NCBI RefSeq assembly: GCF_009380155.1 | Contig: NZ_WHUV01000004.1 | Coordinates: 496,001 to 560,000 of the forward strand | From: Pseudomonas piscis | Lineage (GTDB): Bacteria; Pseudomonadota; Gammaproteobacteria; Pseudomonadales; Pseudomonadaceae | DNA length: 64,000 bases | Direction of reading: 5' to 3' | Shown here: one piece after another, positions 29,278 to 39,400 of the stretch | Position numbering within the stretch: the first letter of the stretch is position 1 | Layout: each line of letters starts with the position of its first letter | Made by a program: the position numbers and the translations under genes | The notes under the pieces: generated by a model | Told to the model about the DNA's origin: nothing | Database searches by the model: none | The model's input: the letters and a program-made list of their open reading frames with translations, nothing else

Positions 29278-30189
29278 TCAGCTGCGACCCAGCAACGGGT
29301 GCCCGGCCAGCAGCGCCTCCTGCTGCAACCACTGGAGGAATACCCGCACCGGCGGATGGCGCTCGCGCCCGGGCACGCACAACGCGCAATAGCCGGCGCC
29401 GCCCACATGGATGTCCGGGCGGTAGGCCTGCAACAGACCGCTGGCCACGCTCTGCGATACCAGGATATTGCTGGCCAGCACCAGGCCCTGGCCAGCGATG
29501 GCCGCTTGCAGGGCGTACTGCTCTTCGTCGTAGGAGCGTACCTGCGGCTGGCCCTCGAGCCAGTTTTCCCCGGCCTGGGCACACCAGGCCTGCCAGCCAT
29601 CGGCATACAGCGTGGAGCTGCGCCAGTGCACGCTGATCAGCGCCGGCCGTTGTTGCCCGGCCAGCGCCACTTGTTGCGGCGAGCCATAGACCGCGAAGCG
29701 TTCATCGAACAGGCACAGGCCGTGCAAATTCAGGTAGCCGTCCTGGCTATAGCGGATGGCCACGTCGATGCTGGCATCCTGTTGCAGGTCCACCACCTCG
29801 CACTGTGTGTCCAGGCGCAGGTTGATGCCTGGATGCTGGGCGTAGAAGCGACCCAGGCGCGGCACCAGCCACAGGGCGGCGAAGGCGGCCGTGGTGGACA
29901 CCGTCAACTGCCCGTTGTCCGGAGCCGGGCGCAGGGTGGCGACGCTCTGCGCCACATCCAGCAGGGCGCCATGCAGGCTGTGGAACAAGCGATCGCCGGC
30001 TTCGGTGAGGCGCACCTGGCGTGGCAGGCGTTCGAACAAGGGCACGCCCAGCCATTGCTCCAGGCTGCGGATCTGATGGGACACTGCCGTGGGCGTCACC
30101 GACAGGTCGTCGGCCGCCTCCTTGAAGCTCAGCAAGCGCGCGGCAGACTCGAAGGTCCGCAGGGCGGTGAGAGGCAGGTGGGCGAACAT
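29278..30189 (-). CDS. LysR family regulator next to azoreductase/SMR genes
   Basis: The 303-residue regulator has a GcvA-like helix-turn-helix (FKEAADDLSVTPTAVSHQIRS) and a substrate-binding-type domain. The start at 30189 has GGAG six bases upstream; ATG 30201 is possible and 30288 is unlikely. It is divergent from the FMN-dependent reductase gene with about 137 bases between them, so it probably controls that gene and the SMR transporter gene behind it. Confidence 0.88.
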   Translation of the reverse strand: MFAHLPLTALRTFESAARLLSFKEAADDLSVTPTAVSHQIRSLEQWLGVPLFERLPRQVRLTEAGDRLFHSLHGALLDVAQSVATLRPAPDNGQLTVSTTAAFAALWLVPRLGRFYAQHPGINLRLDTQCEVVDLQQDASIDVAIRYSQDGYLNLHGLCLFDERFAVYGSPQQVALAGQQRPALISVHWRSSTLYADGWQAWCAQAGENWLEGQPQVRSYDEEQYALQAAIAGQGLVLASNILVSQSVASGLLQAYRPDIHVGGAGYCALCVPGRERHPPVRVFLQWLQQEALLAGHPLLGRS

Positions 30190-30326
30190 AGAGCTCTCCA
30201 TAGCTGAGTTGAATTCATCTGAATGGATTTTAATTCGTTTGTTGGCGAATGCCGCTGGCTCTAGCTTTAGCGCGAAATCGATAGGCATTCAAGGCCGTCC
30301 AGGTTCTAGCGCATGAGGAAGTTCAG

Positions 30327-30965
30327 ATGAGTAAAGTTCTTGTAGTCCATGGCAGTCCCCGAGGCGAGCGATCCCACAGCCGGCGCCTGGCCGAGGTATT
30401 CCTGCAGGCCTGGCAAGCGGCCAACCCCCAAGGTTCGTTGACCCGCCGAGAAGTCGGGCGCGGGACCATTCCCCATGTCAGCGAGGCCTTCATCGCCGCG
30501 GCGTTCTATCCACAACCCGAGGCCCGCCCGCTGTCGATGCAGGCCGACCTGGCCCTGAGCGATGAGTTGGTCGGCGAGCTGTTCGAGCACCAGCGCCTGG
30601 TGATCTCGGCGCCCATGCACAATTTCAGCGTGCCCAGCGGCATCAAGGCCTGGGTCGACCATATCGTGCGCCTGGGGCTGACCTTCGACACCCAGCTGGA
30701 CAACGGCGTGGCCCACTACCAGCCGCTGGTACTGGGCAAGAAGGTGCTGGTCATCACCAGCCGTGGCGGCGGCGGTTTCGGCCCGGGTGGCGAGTACGAG
30801 GCGATGAACCACGCCGACCGCTGGCTGCGTACCGCCCTGGGCTTCATGGGCATCGACGACGTCACGGTGATCGCGGCCGAAGGCGAAGAGTCGGTGCCCG
30901 AGCGATTCCAGCAATCCTGCGTCCAGGCCGAACAGCAATTGCTGGCCCTGGCCCGGCGCTTCTGA
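30327..30965 (+). CDS. FMN-dependent NADH-azoreductase / quinone reductase family protein
   Basis: This 212-residue flavodoxin-fold protein has the phosphate-binding start [16 protein letters not shown] and the family block [21 protein letters not shown]. AcpD/AzoR enzymes reduce quinones and azo compounds with NAD(P)H and FMN. It is followed after 3 bases by an SMR transporter gene and divergent from a LysR gene, suggesting a small detoxification unit. Confidence 0.9.
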   Translation: MSKVLVVHGSPRGERSHSRRLAEVFLQAWQAANPQGSLTRREVGRGTIPHVSEAFIAAAFYPQPEARPLSMQADLALSDELVGELFEHQRLVISAPMHNFSVPSGIKAWVDHIVRLGLTFDTQLDNGVAHYQPLVLGKKVLVITSRGGGGFGPGGEYEAMNHADRWLRTALGFMGIDDVTVIAAEGEESVPERFQQSCVQAEQQLLALARRF

Positions 30966-30968
30966 GGT

Positions 30969-31289
30969 ATGCCCATGGCCTGGGGATTGTTGTTGCTGGC
31001 TGCGGCCTTCGAGGTGGCGTTCGCCATGGGCATGAAGTACGCCGAAGGTTTCACCCGGCCCTGGCCGTCGCTGCTGACCCTGGTGGCGGCGCTGGGCGGG
31101 GTCTACTTCCTGACCCTGGCCCTGCGCGAGCTGCCGGTCAGCGTGGCGTATCCGATCTGGACCGCCATCGGCTCCCTGGGCACGGTGCTGCTGGGGTTCG
31201 CCTTGCTGGGCGAGAGCCTGACGCCGCTCAAGCTGGTGTCGGTGGGGTTGATCCTGGCGGGGGTAGTGGGGCTCAAGCAGGGCGCGTGA
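30969..31289 (+). CDS. Small multidrug resistance (SMR/SugE-type) transporter
   Basis: This 106-residue protein has four membrane helices with the essential membrane glutamate in helix 1 (AAAFEVAFAMGMKY) and the GESLTPLKLVSVGLILAGVVGLK end of SMR proteins. The helix 1 and 2 sequences resemble the SugE/Gdx branch, known for guanidinium export, more than EmrE. A second ATG at 30975 could be the start. It is probably co-transcribed with the azoreductase gene. Confidence 0.88.
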   Translation: MPMAWGLLLLAAAFEVAFAMGMKYAEGFTRPWPSLLTLVAALGGVYFLTLALRELPVSVAYPIWTAIGSLGTVLLGFALLGESLTPLKLVSVGLILAGVVGLKQGA

Positions 31290-31393
31290 GGGCTTGTCAT
31301 GGGGCGGTCGCCAAACGGTCACAAAGACTGACCACGGCCTTGGTTATGGTCTAGCTTTCAGCCAGGCCACCGTCCCCGTACAAGGATGTCCCC

Positions 31394-32284
31394 ATGTCCC
31401 AAGAGCTTGCCACCCGTTATCCCCTGGTCCTGGTGCCCGGCATGCTCGGTTTTGTCCGCCTGCTGCTCTATCCCTATTGGTACGGGATCATCCCGGCCTT
31501 GCGCCAGGGTGGCGCCCAGGTGTTTGCGGTACAGGTCTCGCCGCTCAACTCCAGCGAGGTGCGCGGCGAGCAACTGCTGGCGCAGATCCAGCAGATCCTG
31601 GAGCAGACCGGCGCCGCCCGGGTCAACCTGATCGGCCATAGCCAGGGCGCGCTCACGGCACGCTACGCGGCGGCCCGGCGGGCGGACCTGGTGGCTTCGG
31701 TGACGTCGGTGGCGGGCCCCAACCATGGTTCCGAGCTGGCGGACTACCTGCAGCGGCATTCCCCGGCCCATAGCTGGCGTGGACGCATGCTGAGCCTGCT
31801 GCTGCGTGGGCTCTCGGCGCTGATGACGCTGCTGGAGACCGGCTATCGCGGGCCGAAGCTGCCTTCGGACATCCATGCTTCGCACCAGTCGTTGACCAGC
31901 GAGGGCGTGGCCCTGTTCAACCGCCAGTATCCACAGGGCCTGCCGGCGACCTGGGGCGGGCAGGGCGCGGAAGAGGTCGCCGGCGTGCGCTACTACTCCT
32001 GGTCCGGCACCTTGCAGCCGGGCAAGACCAATCGTGGCGGGAACTTGATGGACGGCTCGAGCCGCAGTTGCCGGTTGTTCGCCCGGACCTTCGTGCGCGA
32101 GGCCGGGCAGTGCGACGGCATGGTGGGCCGCTACAGCTCGCACCTGGGAATGGTCATCGGCGACGACTATCCCCTGGACCACTTCGATATCGTCAACCAG
32201 TCCCTGGGGCTGGTGGGCAAGGGCGCCGAGCCAATCCGCCTGTTCGTCGAGCATGCCCGGCGGCTGAAGGCGGCCGGGCTTTGA
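31394..32284 (+). CDS. Triacylglycerol lipase without signal peptide (family I.1, Proteus-like)
   Basis: This 296-residue alpha/beta hydrolase begins at the oxyanion loop (YPLVLVPGMLGF) almost immediately and has the nucleophile elbow GHSQG at 81-85 (Ser83). The Asp in CDGMVGRYSSHLG and the His in DHFDIVNQ complete the likely triad and calcium site. There is no signal peptide and no lipase foldase gene nearby, as in the foldase-independent Proteus/psychrotroph subgroup of family I lipases. AAGGA precedes the ATG. How it leaves the cell, if it does, is unknown. Confidence 0.87.
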   Translation: MSQELATRYPLVLVPGMLGFVRLLLYPYWYGIIPALRQGGAQVFAVQVSPLNSSEVRGEQLLAQIQQILEQTGAARVNLIGHSQGALTARYAAARRADLVASVTSVAGPNHGSELADYLQRHSPAHSWRGRMLSLLLRGLSALMTLLETGYRGPKLPSDIHASHQSLTSEGVALFNRQYPQGLPATWGGQGAEEVAGVRYYSWSGTLQPGKTNRGGNLMDGSSRSCRLFARTFVREAGQCDGMVGRYSSHLGMVIGDDYPLDHFDIVNQSLGLVGKGAEPIRLFVEHARRLKAAGL

Positions 32285-32296
32285 ACCGGTGGTTCT

Positions 32297-33184
32297 TCAG
32301 GCCGTACGCAGGCGCGAGCCCAACTCCTGGGTCCAGCGTTCGGACAGCACCACGCCGCCCAGGGTCAGGACCCCGCCCACCAGGTGGAACCAGGCCAGTT
32401 GCTCGCGCAGCACCACGGCGGCGATCAGCGCGGTGACCAATGGCAGCAGGTTGAAGAACAGCGTGGTCCGGCTCGGCCCCAGGCGTACCACGGCTTGCAT
32501 CCAGGCCAGTGGCGCGAGCATCGAGGCCAGCAGGCAGGCGTAGAGCACCAGCGGGATGTTCTGCAGGGTCGGGCCCACTTTCGGCGATGCCAGGAACAAC
32601 GGCAGCAGCACCAGCACCGCGACCAGTACCTGCAAGTACAGCAGCACCAGGGGTGGCAGGCGCAGCTGCCATTTCTTCAGCAGGGTGCTGTACACCGCAT
32701 AGGCCAGGGTGGCCACCAGCATCATCGCGTCGCCCAGGTTGACCCCGTGCTGCAGCAAGCTGGCCAGGCTGCCCGAGGACACCACCACCAGCACCCCGGC
32801 GAAGGACAGCACTGCGCCGACCAGCGCCCCGGCGGTCAGGCGCTGGCCCAGCACCGCGATGGCCATGGCCAGGGACATCAGCGGCATCAGGGAAAGGATG
32901 ATGCCCATGTTGGTGGCCGAGGTCTGGATGGCGGCGAAGTAGGCCAGGCTCTGGTACACCGCCATGCCCAGTACGCCGAGGACGAAGATCCGGCCAAGGT
33001 TCGGGCGGATCACCGGCCAGTGGCGGCGCACCGGTCCGAGCATGAACGGGGTGAACAACAGGCCCGCCAGCAGCCAGCGATAGAAACCGATCTCCGCAGG
33101 GAAGATCGCCCCCACTGCGAGTTTGTTGACCACGGTATTGCCGGCCCAGATGAAGACGGCCAGTAATGGATAAGCGTATTGCAT
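32297..33184 (-). CDS. EamA/DMT family transporter
   Basis: This 295-residue protein has ten hydrophobic helices in two EamA repeats (start YAYPLLAVFIWAGNTVVNKLA; second half around GDAMMLVATLAYAVYSTLLKKW). Such proteins usually export amino acids or other metabolites. It is divergent from an AraC regulator gene with three copies of a CCGGACA-type motif between them, so the two probably form a regulator-exporter unit. Confidence 0.88.
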   Translation of the reverse strand: MQYAYPLLAVFIWAGNTVVNKLAVGAIFPAEIGFYRWLLAGLLFTPFMLGPVRRHWPVIRPNLGRIFVLGVLGMAVYQSLAYFAAIQTSATNMGIILSLMPLMSLAMAIAVLGQRLTAGALVGAVLSFAGVLVVVSSGSLASLLQHGVNLGDAMMLVATLAYAVYSTLLKKWQLRLPPLVLLYLQVLVAVLVLLPLFLASPKVGPTLQNIPLVLYACLLASMLAPLAWMQAVVRLGPSRTTLFFNLLPLVTALIAAVVLREQLAWFHLVGGVLTLGGVVLSERWTQELGSRLRTA

Positions 33185-33223
33185 GGAGACAGCCAGGAAG
33201 TGAATGAGGGCTGATTATCCTCC

Positions 33224-33278
33224 TGTCCGGATCAACGCCTATACTGCGAACCGGACAACCCGCCCCTGCATCCGGACA
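33224..33278. promoter_or_regulatory. Repeated CCGGACA motifs between EamA and AraC genes, with -10-like TATACT
   Basis: TGTCCGGAT (33224-33232), CCGGACA (33251-33257) and ATCCGGACA (33270-33278) are copies of one motif in both orientations. The outer two form an inverted pair. TATACT at 33240-33245 resembles a -10 element for the AraC gene. The copies surround it and are good candidates for AraC binding. Confidence 0.5.
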
Positions 33279-33280
33279 GC

Positions 33281-34069
33281 ATGAGCAAAAAACACATCGA
33301 CCTGCTGGACTTCCACGGGCTGCCCGCGCCGGTGTACTTCCGCTATGCCGACTTCGCCGCCCACAGCCATGCCCTGGAGCACCGCCATCCCTGGGGTTGC
33401 CTGGAGTATTCGGCCCATGGCGTGATGCACATGGAGATCGCCGGCCAGCGCTTCATGTCGCCGCCCCAGTACGCGGTCTGGGTGCCGCCCTATACCGTCC
33501 ACAGTTTCTATACCAGCCAGCCGATCAACTATCGCGCGGTGCTGCTGGCGCCGGAGCTATGCCGCGACCTGCCGCAGCAAGGCTGCACCTTGAGCATCAG
33601 CGAGATCCTCAAGGCGATCCTCAAGGACTTCGCCAGCCGGGACGTGCAGATCCCCGAGGGCGCAGCCGACCAGCGCCTGGCCCAGGTACTGCTGGACCAG
33701 TTGCGCCAGGCTCCGGTGCACACCTGCTTTCTGCCCTACGCCAACAATCCCGACCTGCTGCGGGTGCTCCAGGCGCTGCAGGCCGAGCCGGGCAACAACC
33801 AGCCGTTGGCCTACTGGGCGCAACAGGCCCATGTCAGCGAGCGGACCCTGGCCCGGCAGTTCGTGCGCGAGCTGGGCATGAGCTTCGGCGAGTGGCGCCA
33901 GCGCCAGCGGTTCCTGGCGGCGATCCAGATCCTGGAGAGCCCCCGCAGCATCCAGGAGATCGCCTTCGACATGGGCTACAGCAGCGCCTCGGCGTTCATC
34001 GCGATGTTCCAGCGCCACGCCGGCTGCACCCCCGAGCAGTACCGCCGGGCCGGCCTGCAGAACAGGTGA
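33281..34069 (+). CDS. AraC family transcriptional regulator with cupin sensor domain
   Basis: The 262-residue regulator has an N-terminal cupin-like ligand domain (HRHPWGCLEYSAHG; PPQYAVWVPPYTVHSFYT) and a C-terminal double helix-turn-helix (about residues 178-258; YWAQQAHVSERTLARQFVREL and IQEIAFDMGYSSASAFIAMFQR). It is divergent from the EamA transporter gene and probably controls it. Confidence 0.9.
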   Translation: MSKKHIDLLDFHGLPAPVYFRYADFAAHSHALEHRHPWGCLEYSAHGVMHMEIAGQRFMSPPQYAVWVPPYTVHSFYTSQPINYRAVLLAPELCRDLPQQGCTLSISEILKAILKDFASRDVQIPEGAADQRLAQVLLDQLRQAPVHTCFLPYANNPDLLRVLQALQAEPGNNQPLAYWAQQAHVSERTLARQFVRELGMSFGEWRQRQRFLAAIQILESPRSIQEIAFDMGYSSASAFIAMFQRHAGCTPEQYRRAGLQNR

Positions 34070-34140
34070 AGGTGTAACAGGCTTTGTCTACACTGCCTGG
34101 GAGGCCGCGCCCATCGGTGCGGTGACAAGGAGAAAACTCC

Positions 34141-34440
34141 ATGAAGATGTTGCGTATCCCGTTGCTGATGGTGGGCCTGCTGCTGTGCTCCCAGGGTTTT
34201 GCCGCTACCGCCCAGCAGAACAAGATGACCACCTGTAACACTGAAGCCACCGCCAAGAGCCTCAAGGGCGATGAGCGCAAGGCCTTCATGAGTACCTGCC
34301 TCAAGGCTGCGCCGGCCGCCGCCGCGACGCCTTCCACGCCCCAGGAAAGAATGAAATCGTGCAACGCCGACGCCACGACCAAGGCGCTCAAGGGCGATGC
34401 GCGCAAGACCTTCATGAGCGACTGCCTGAAGAAAAAATGA
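34141..34440 (+). CDS. psiF: PsiF repeat protein
   Basis: The 99-residue precursor has a signal peptide of about 21 residues, then two PsiF repeats, each built as KMxxCNxxATxKxLKGDxRKxFMSxCLK, joined by an Ala/Pro linker. PsiF is a small periplasmic protein induced by phosphate starvation in E. coli, with unknown molecular function. AAGGAG lies upstream. No convincing Pho box was seen. Confidence 0.88.
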   Translation: MKMLRIPLLMVGLLLCSQGFAATAQQNKMTTCNTEATAKSLKGDERKAFMSTCLKAAPAAAATPSTPQERMKSCNADATTKALKGDARKTFMSDCLKKK

Positions 34441-34448
34441 TCGCGGAT

Positions 34449-34495
34449 CGATGGGGGCGAGGCGTCGGGAACCCGCTGGCGCCTGGCCCCCATCG
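34449..34495 (+). terminator. Long two-part hairpin after psiF
   Basis: CGATGGGGGC (34449-34458) and AGGCG (34460-34464) pair with CGCCT (34480-34484) and GCCCCCATCG (34486-34495). It begins 8 bases after the stop. No T-run follows, so it may be an end-stabilising hairpin rather than a true terminator. The remaining bases to 34678 are AT-rich and presumably hold the promoter of the two-partner secretion genes. Confidence 0.45.
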
Positions 34496-34678
34496 AGGTC
34501 CGGCGCTACGGGCCGGCCATAAACATCCATTGTTTCAAATAGTTATCTAAGTAATTACCGCTCGTCGGTTTTTTAGGGGGATACCCGATTTACATTTAGA
34601 ATTTATGCCCTTCGAGAATAGGCGCCTGGATGCGCCGTATGGGCACTTCCCCAGTGTCCGTTTCAAGGGAATGACAGC

Positions 34679-36382
34679 ATGCCGCGTTTTGGCTGGTTGA
34701 AGCCTGTTGTAGCGTTTTGTGCTCTATCTGGTTCTTTTGTCGTTTGCGCCGAGCCTTTCCAGACGCCGGGCGACCGCGACCTGATTCGCGACCGCCAGCA
34801 GCAATTGCTGCAGGAGCAGCAACGACGTCTCGATGAACTCCAGCAACTGCCCGGCAAGACCTTGCCCGCCGAACCGGCTCCCCAGCCTGACGAGCAGCGC
34901 TGCTTCACCATCAGGACGGTAGTCCTCAAGGGCGCCGAGCACCTGAGCGCCGCCGACCAGGAGCGCCTGGTGGCTCCCTATCGCGACCAGTGTCTGTCGG
35001 TTGCACAGATCAACACCCTGCTCAAGGCCATCACCCACCACTACCTGCAAATGGGTTATGTCACCACCCGGGCCTACCTGCCGGCCCAGGAGTTGGGGGC
35101 CGGGCAACTGACGATCGTGGTGGTCGAAGGTCGCCTGGAGAGCCTGGACAGTTCTGCCCTGGCCAGTTCCCGGGAGCTGGCCATGGCGTTTCCCGGTACC
35201 ACCGGCGAGGTGCTGAACCTGCGGGAGCTGGAGCAACTGGTGGATCAGCTGAGCCGCCTACCGTCGCGCCAGGTCGAACTGGAACTGGCCCCCGGCGCGC
35301 AGCTCGGCGACAGCCGGGTGGGTCTCAAGGGCGAGCGCCTCAAGCCCTGGCGGCTATCGGCGACGCGCAACAACAACGGTGACAAGAGCACCGGTGAACA
35401 GCAGATGGGCCTCGGCCTGGATTGGGACAGCCCTCTCGGGCTGGCGGACCAGTTGAGCCTGCGGGCCAACCAGGACGCAGTCAGCGACCGTTGGCGTCAT
35501 TCCGACAACCAGAGCCTGTTCTACAGCCTGCCCTGGGGCTGGTGGACCTTCAGCTATTCCTATAGCCAGAGCTACTACCGCACCCGCAACGACGCCACCG
35601 GCTTCAGCTTCTCCATGGATGGCCTGAGCAAAAACCAACAGCTGCGGGCCGAACGCGTGCTGCACCGGGACAACCTCAGCAAGACCGGCATGAGCCTGGG
35701 GATCAGCCACCTGCGGACCCGCAACTACATCGACGACAACCTGATCGACGTCTCCAGCAACCGCATCACCGAAAGCCAGCTGGGGTTCAACCACGGGCGG
35801 CGCATCGGCAACGCCCTGGTCAACGCCGACATCGGTTGGCAGCAGGGCATCGGCGCCCTCGACGCCCAGGCCAGCGGACATCCCCGTGGCAGCGAGCCGG
35901 TGTCGCGCTACAACAAGTACAGCCTGACCCTGAGCTACCTGCAGCCCTTTCGCTTGTGGAACGAGAACTTCAGCTTCGACAGCATGGCCACCGGGCAGCG
36001 TAGCGAAGACTCGCTCTTCAGCCCCCAGCGCATCAGCCTCGGCGGCCTCAACTCGGTACGCGGCTTCCAGGACCAGACCCTCTCCGGCAACAGTGGCGGC
36101 TACTGGCGCAACCAGCTGCGCTGGCGCCGGGCGGTGACCTGGCAGGCGCTGCAACCCTTCGTCCAGGAGTACGGACTGGCCTTCGCCTACGACGTCGGGG
36201 CGATCAAGGGCGACCGCTACAACCGCGATGCCAAGGGGCGCCTGAGTGGCAACGCTATCGAACTCAATGCCCGCGGCCAGTATCTGGCGGCATCGCTCAG
36301 TTTCGCCCGCTCCCTGGAGCGGCCGGCAATTATCGAGAGGCGAGAACACCCGGTGTACTTCCGGATAGACCTGTTCTTCTGA
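34679..36382 (+). CDS. Two-partner secretion pore protein TpsB (ShlB/FhaC family)
   Basis: The 567-residue outer-membrane protein has a signal peptide ending VCA, a glutamine-rich N-terminal helix, two POTRA domains (from CFTIRTVVLKGAEHLS to ELAPGAQLGDSRVG) and a 16-strand barrel. The conserved VRGF of the L6 loop is in SLGGLNSVRGFQDQ, and the chain ends with phenylalanine (FRIDLFF) as barrels do. It exports the TpsA protein encoded 20 bases downstream. The start at 34679 follows an A/G-rich stretch (AAGGGA). Confidence 0.95.
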   Translation: MPRFGWLKPVVAFCALSGSFVVCAEPFQTPGDRDLIRDRQQQLLQEQQRRLDELQQLPGKTLPAEPAPQPDEQRCFTIRTVVLKGAEHLSAADQERLVAPYRDQCLSVAQINTLLKAITHHYLQMGYVTTRAYLPAQELGAGQLTIVVVEGRLESLDSSALASSRELAMAFPGTTGEVLNLRELEQLVDQLSRLPSRQVELELAPGAQLGDSRVGLKGERLKPWRLSATRNNNGDKSTGEQQMGLGLDWDSPLGLADQLSLRANQDAVSDRWRHSDNQSLFYSLPWGWWTFSYSYSQSYYRTRNDATGFSFSMDGLSKNQQLRAERVLHRDNLSKTGMSLGISHLRTRNYIDDNLIDVSSNRITESQLGFNHGRRIGNALVNADIGWQQGIGALDAQASGHPRGSEPVSRYNKYSLTLSYLQPFRLWNENFSFDSMATGQRSEDSLFSPQRISLGGLNSVRGFQDQTLSGNSGGYWRNQLRWRRAVTWQALQPFVQEYGLAFAYDVGAIKGDRYNRDAKGRLSGNAIELNARGQYLAASLSFARSLERPAIIERREHPVYFRIDLFF

Positions 36383-36402
36383 CTCTACTCAACCGTTAGT
36401 GG

Positions 36403-39400
36403 ATGGATGATTTGCACATGGACGTACGCAAGCCTTTTGCCCAATACATTGCCTTGTCGCTGTCGGGGGTCCTGTTCCTCAACCCGATCGTCAGCGTCGC
36501 CGCCGAGCTGGCCCTGGACCCGGCGGCCGGCGGTAATGCGACCATCGGAGCGGCGGGTAACGGCGTACCCATCGTCAACATCAACACGGCCAACGGCAGC
36601 GGCTTGTCCCACAACAAGTTCAGCGAATACAACGTCGGCAGTAACGGCCTGATCCTCAACAACGCCACTGGCTCGACCCAGAGCACCCAGCTGGGTGGCT
36701 ACATCCTCGGCAACCCCAACCTCAAGGGCCGGGCGGCGCAGGTCATTCTCAACGAAGTCACCGGCAGCAACCGCAGCACGCTGGCTGGCTACACCGAGGT
36801 GGCCGGGCAGTCCGCCAGGGTCATCGTCGCCAACCCCCATGGCATCACCTGCAACGGTTGCGGCTTCATCAACACCCCGAGGGCGACCCTGACCACCGGC
36901 AAGCCGGTTATCGAAGGCCAGCGGCTCGACCGGTTCCAGGTCGAGGGTGGTGACATCAGCATCGAGGGCGCCGGGCTCAATGCCAGCAACATCGACCAGT
37001 TCGACCTGATCACCCGCAGCACCAAGCTCAATGCCAACCTCTACGCCAAGAAGCTCAACGTCATCACCGGGCGCAACGACGTCAAGGCCGACGACCTGAG
37101 CGTCACGGCCCGCGACGGCGAGGCCGATGCCAAGCCGGAGCTGGCCATCGACAGCTCGGCGCTGGGTGGGATGTATGCCGGGGCCATCCGCCTGGTGGGC
37201 ACGGAACGGGGCGTGGGGGTGAACATGTCCGGGGACATGGCCGCCAGCACCGGCGACATCCAGATCGACGCCAATGGCAAGGTCACGGTAGCGGGTATCA
37301 GCGCCAACCAGGCCATCGCCGTGAAGGCCCGGGACATCGATCTCAAGGGCAAGGCCTATGCCGGTAGCGAGGCGACCTTGGAGGCCCGCGAGCAGGTCCA
37401 GGTACGCACCAGCCTGGCGGCCCGTGACCGGGTCCAGGTGGTGGACGCCGCGCAGGTGGTCAACCACGGCATCATCGAGGCGGGGGTCAATGCCGACAAC
37501 AGCCGCAACGACCACGGCGAGGTCAAGCTGGTCGCCGGCAACCTGGAGAACCGTGGGGATGTCCTGGCCAGTCGCAATCTCGAACTCACGGCACGCCAGG
37601 CCCTGAACAACCAGGGCGGGGTGATCCAGGGGCCCAAGGTACAGGTCAACGCCGCACGAGTTCTCAACCAGGGCGAACAGGCACGGCTGCTGGCCCAGGA
37701 CGAATTGGTGCTCAATACCCCGGCCATCGCCAACCTGGGCGGCCTGATCCGCTTCGGCGACCGGCAAGCCGTGGACCTGGCGCTTGATAGCTTGAACAAC
37801 AATGGCGGGCGCCTGGAGGTGGCGGCCGCGGGGTTGACCGTCAAGGCTCGCGAGGTGAGCAACCAGAAAGGCTCGGTGATTGCCGACAAGCTGCACATCA
37901 CCGCCGACCGGCTGGATAACCAGCAGGGCCTGATCGGCGCCAGCCAGGATGCAGCGACCTTCGTCATCGCCGAGCAGCTCAACAACAATGCCGGCCGGCT
38001 CCAGGCCCAGACCCTGCTCAAGACTTCCGGCGGCGAAGTGCTCAACCAGGGTGGCAAGCTGCTAGCCGACCAGGTCACGATGACCGGCAAGCGCCTGGAC
38101 AACAGCCATGACGGCCTGGTCAGCGCCGAGCAGGGTGCTTTGCACCTGGAACTCGAGCAGGACCTGCTCAACGTCAGCGGCAAGCTCCAGGCCACCTCGC
38201 GGCTGGACCTCAAGGCCGCCAGCGTCGACAACCACAACGGGACCCTGCACGGCCCGCAACTGATCCTCGGCAGTACCGGCAAGCTCGACAACCAGGGCGG
38301 CACCGTGGATGCCGGCAACCTGGAGCTGCGGGTCGCCGACATCGACAACCAGGGCGGCCTGCTGCAAGGCAAGGAGCAGTTGTTGCTGGTGGCCAGGGAC
38401 TTGGCGAACGACCAGGGCCAGGTCATCGGCAACGTGGTGGATGTCACCCTCGACAGCCTCAGCCAGAACCAGGGCGGGGTGGTGAGCGCCGAGGCTGGCA
38501 AGCTGACGCTGACCGTCACCCAGCACCTGAACAACGCCCTGGGCCATCTGCAGGCCAAGCATGGCGACGTGGAACTCAAGACGGGTGGGTTGGCCAACCG
38601 GGGTGGCGTGGTGGTGGGCAACCAGGTACAGGTCAGCAGCCATGGGTTACTGGATAACCGGGGCGGGCAGTTGGTGGGGGATCGCCTGACCATTGGCGCC
38701 CAGCGCCTGGACAACCGCGAAGCCGGCCTGCTGGCGGCGGGCAGCGATGGCCTGAAACTGACCCTGGAGGCCGACGGCGCGACCCCGGGCCAACTGTTCA
38801 ACAGCCAGGGCCGCCTGCAAAGCGACGGCCATCTGCAACTGAGCGGTGGCCAGTTGAACAACGCCGGCGGGGTGTTGCTGGGTAACAGTGTCGGGATCGA
38901 CGCCGCAGGCCTGGACAACAGTGCCGAGGGCGCGGTGGTGGCCAAGGCCGGTGCCGTGGAACTGGACCTGAACAATGGCGTGCTGAACAACCGCGGCGGC
39001 ACCATCGATGCCGCCAATCAGAAGCTGCGCGCCAGCCAGTTGGCGCTGCTGGACAACCAGGGCGGTACGCTCAAGGGCAAGCGCCTTGAGGTCCAGGGCA
39101 CGACCCTGGACAACCGCCAGGGGCAACTGCTGGCCGGCGCCGATGGCTTGAGCCTGGTGGGTGACAGCCTGAAGAACAGCCAGGGCCTGGTCCTGGCCAA
39201 GGACGGCCATGGCGAGATTGCCCTGGGCCAGGGCACCCTCGAGAACCAGGGTGGCACCGTACAGGGCGCGTCCCTGGGCGTGACTGCCGGAGTCTTGGAC
39301 AACAGCGCCCTGGATGGCAAGGCCGGATTGATCAGCAGCCAGGCCGGCGCTCTCAAACTGGTGGTGGACCGCCTGACCAACCAGGCGGGCAAGCTCTACG

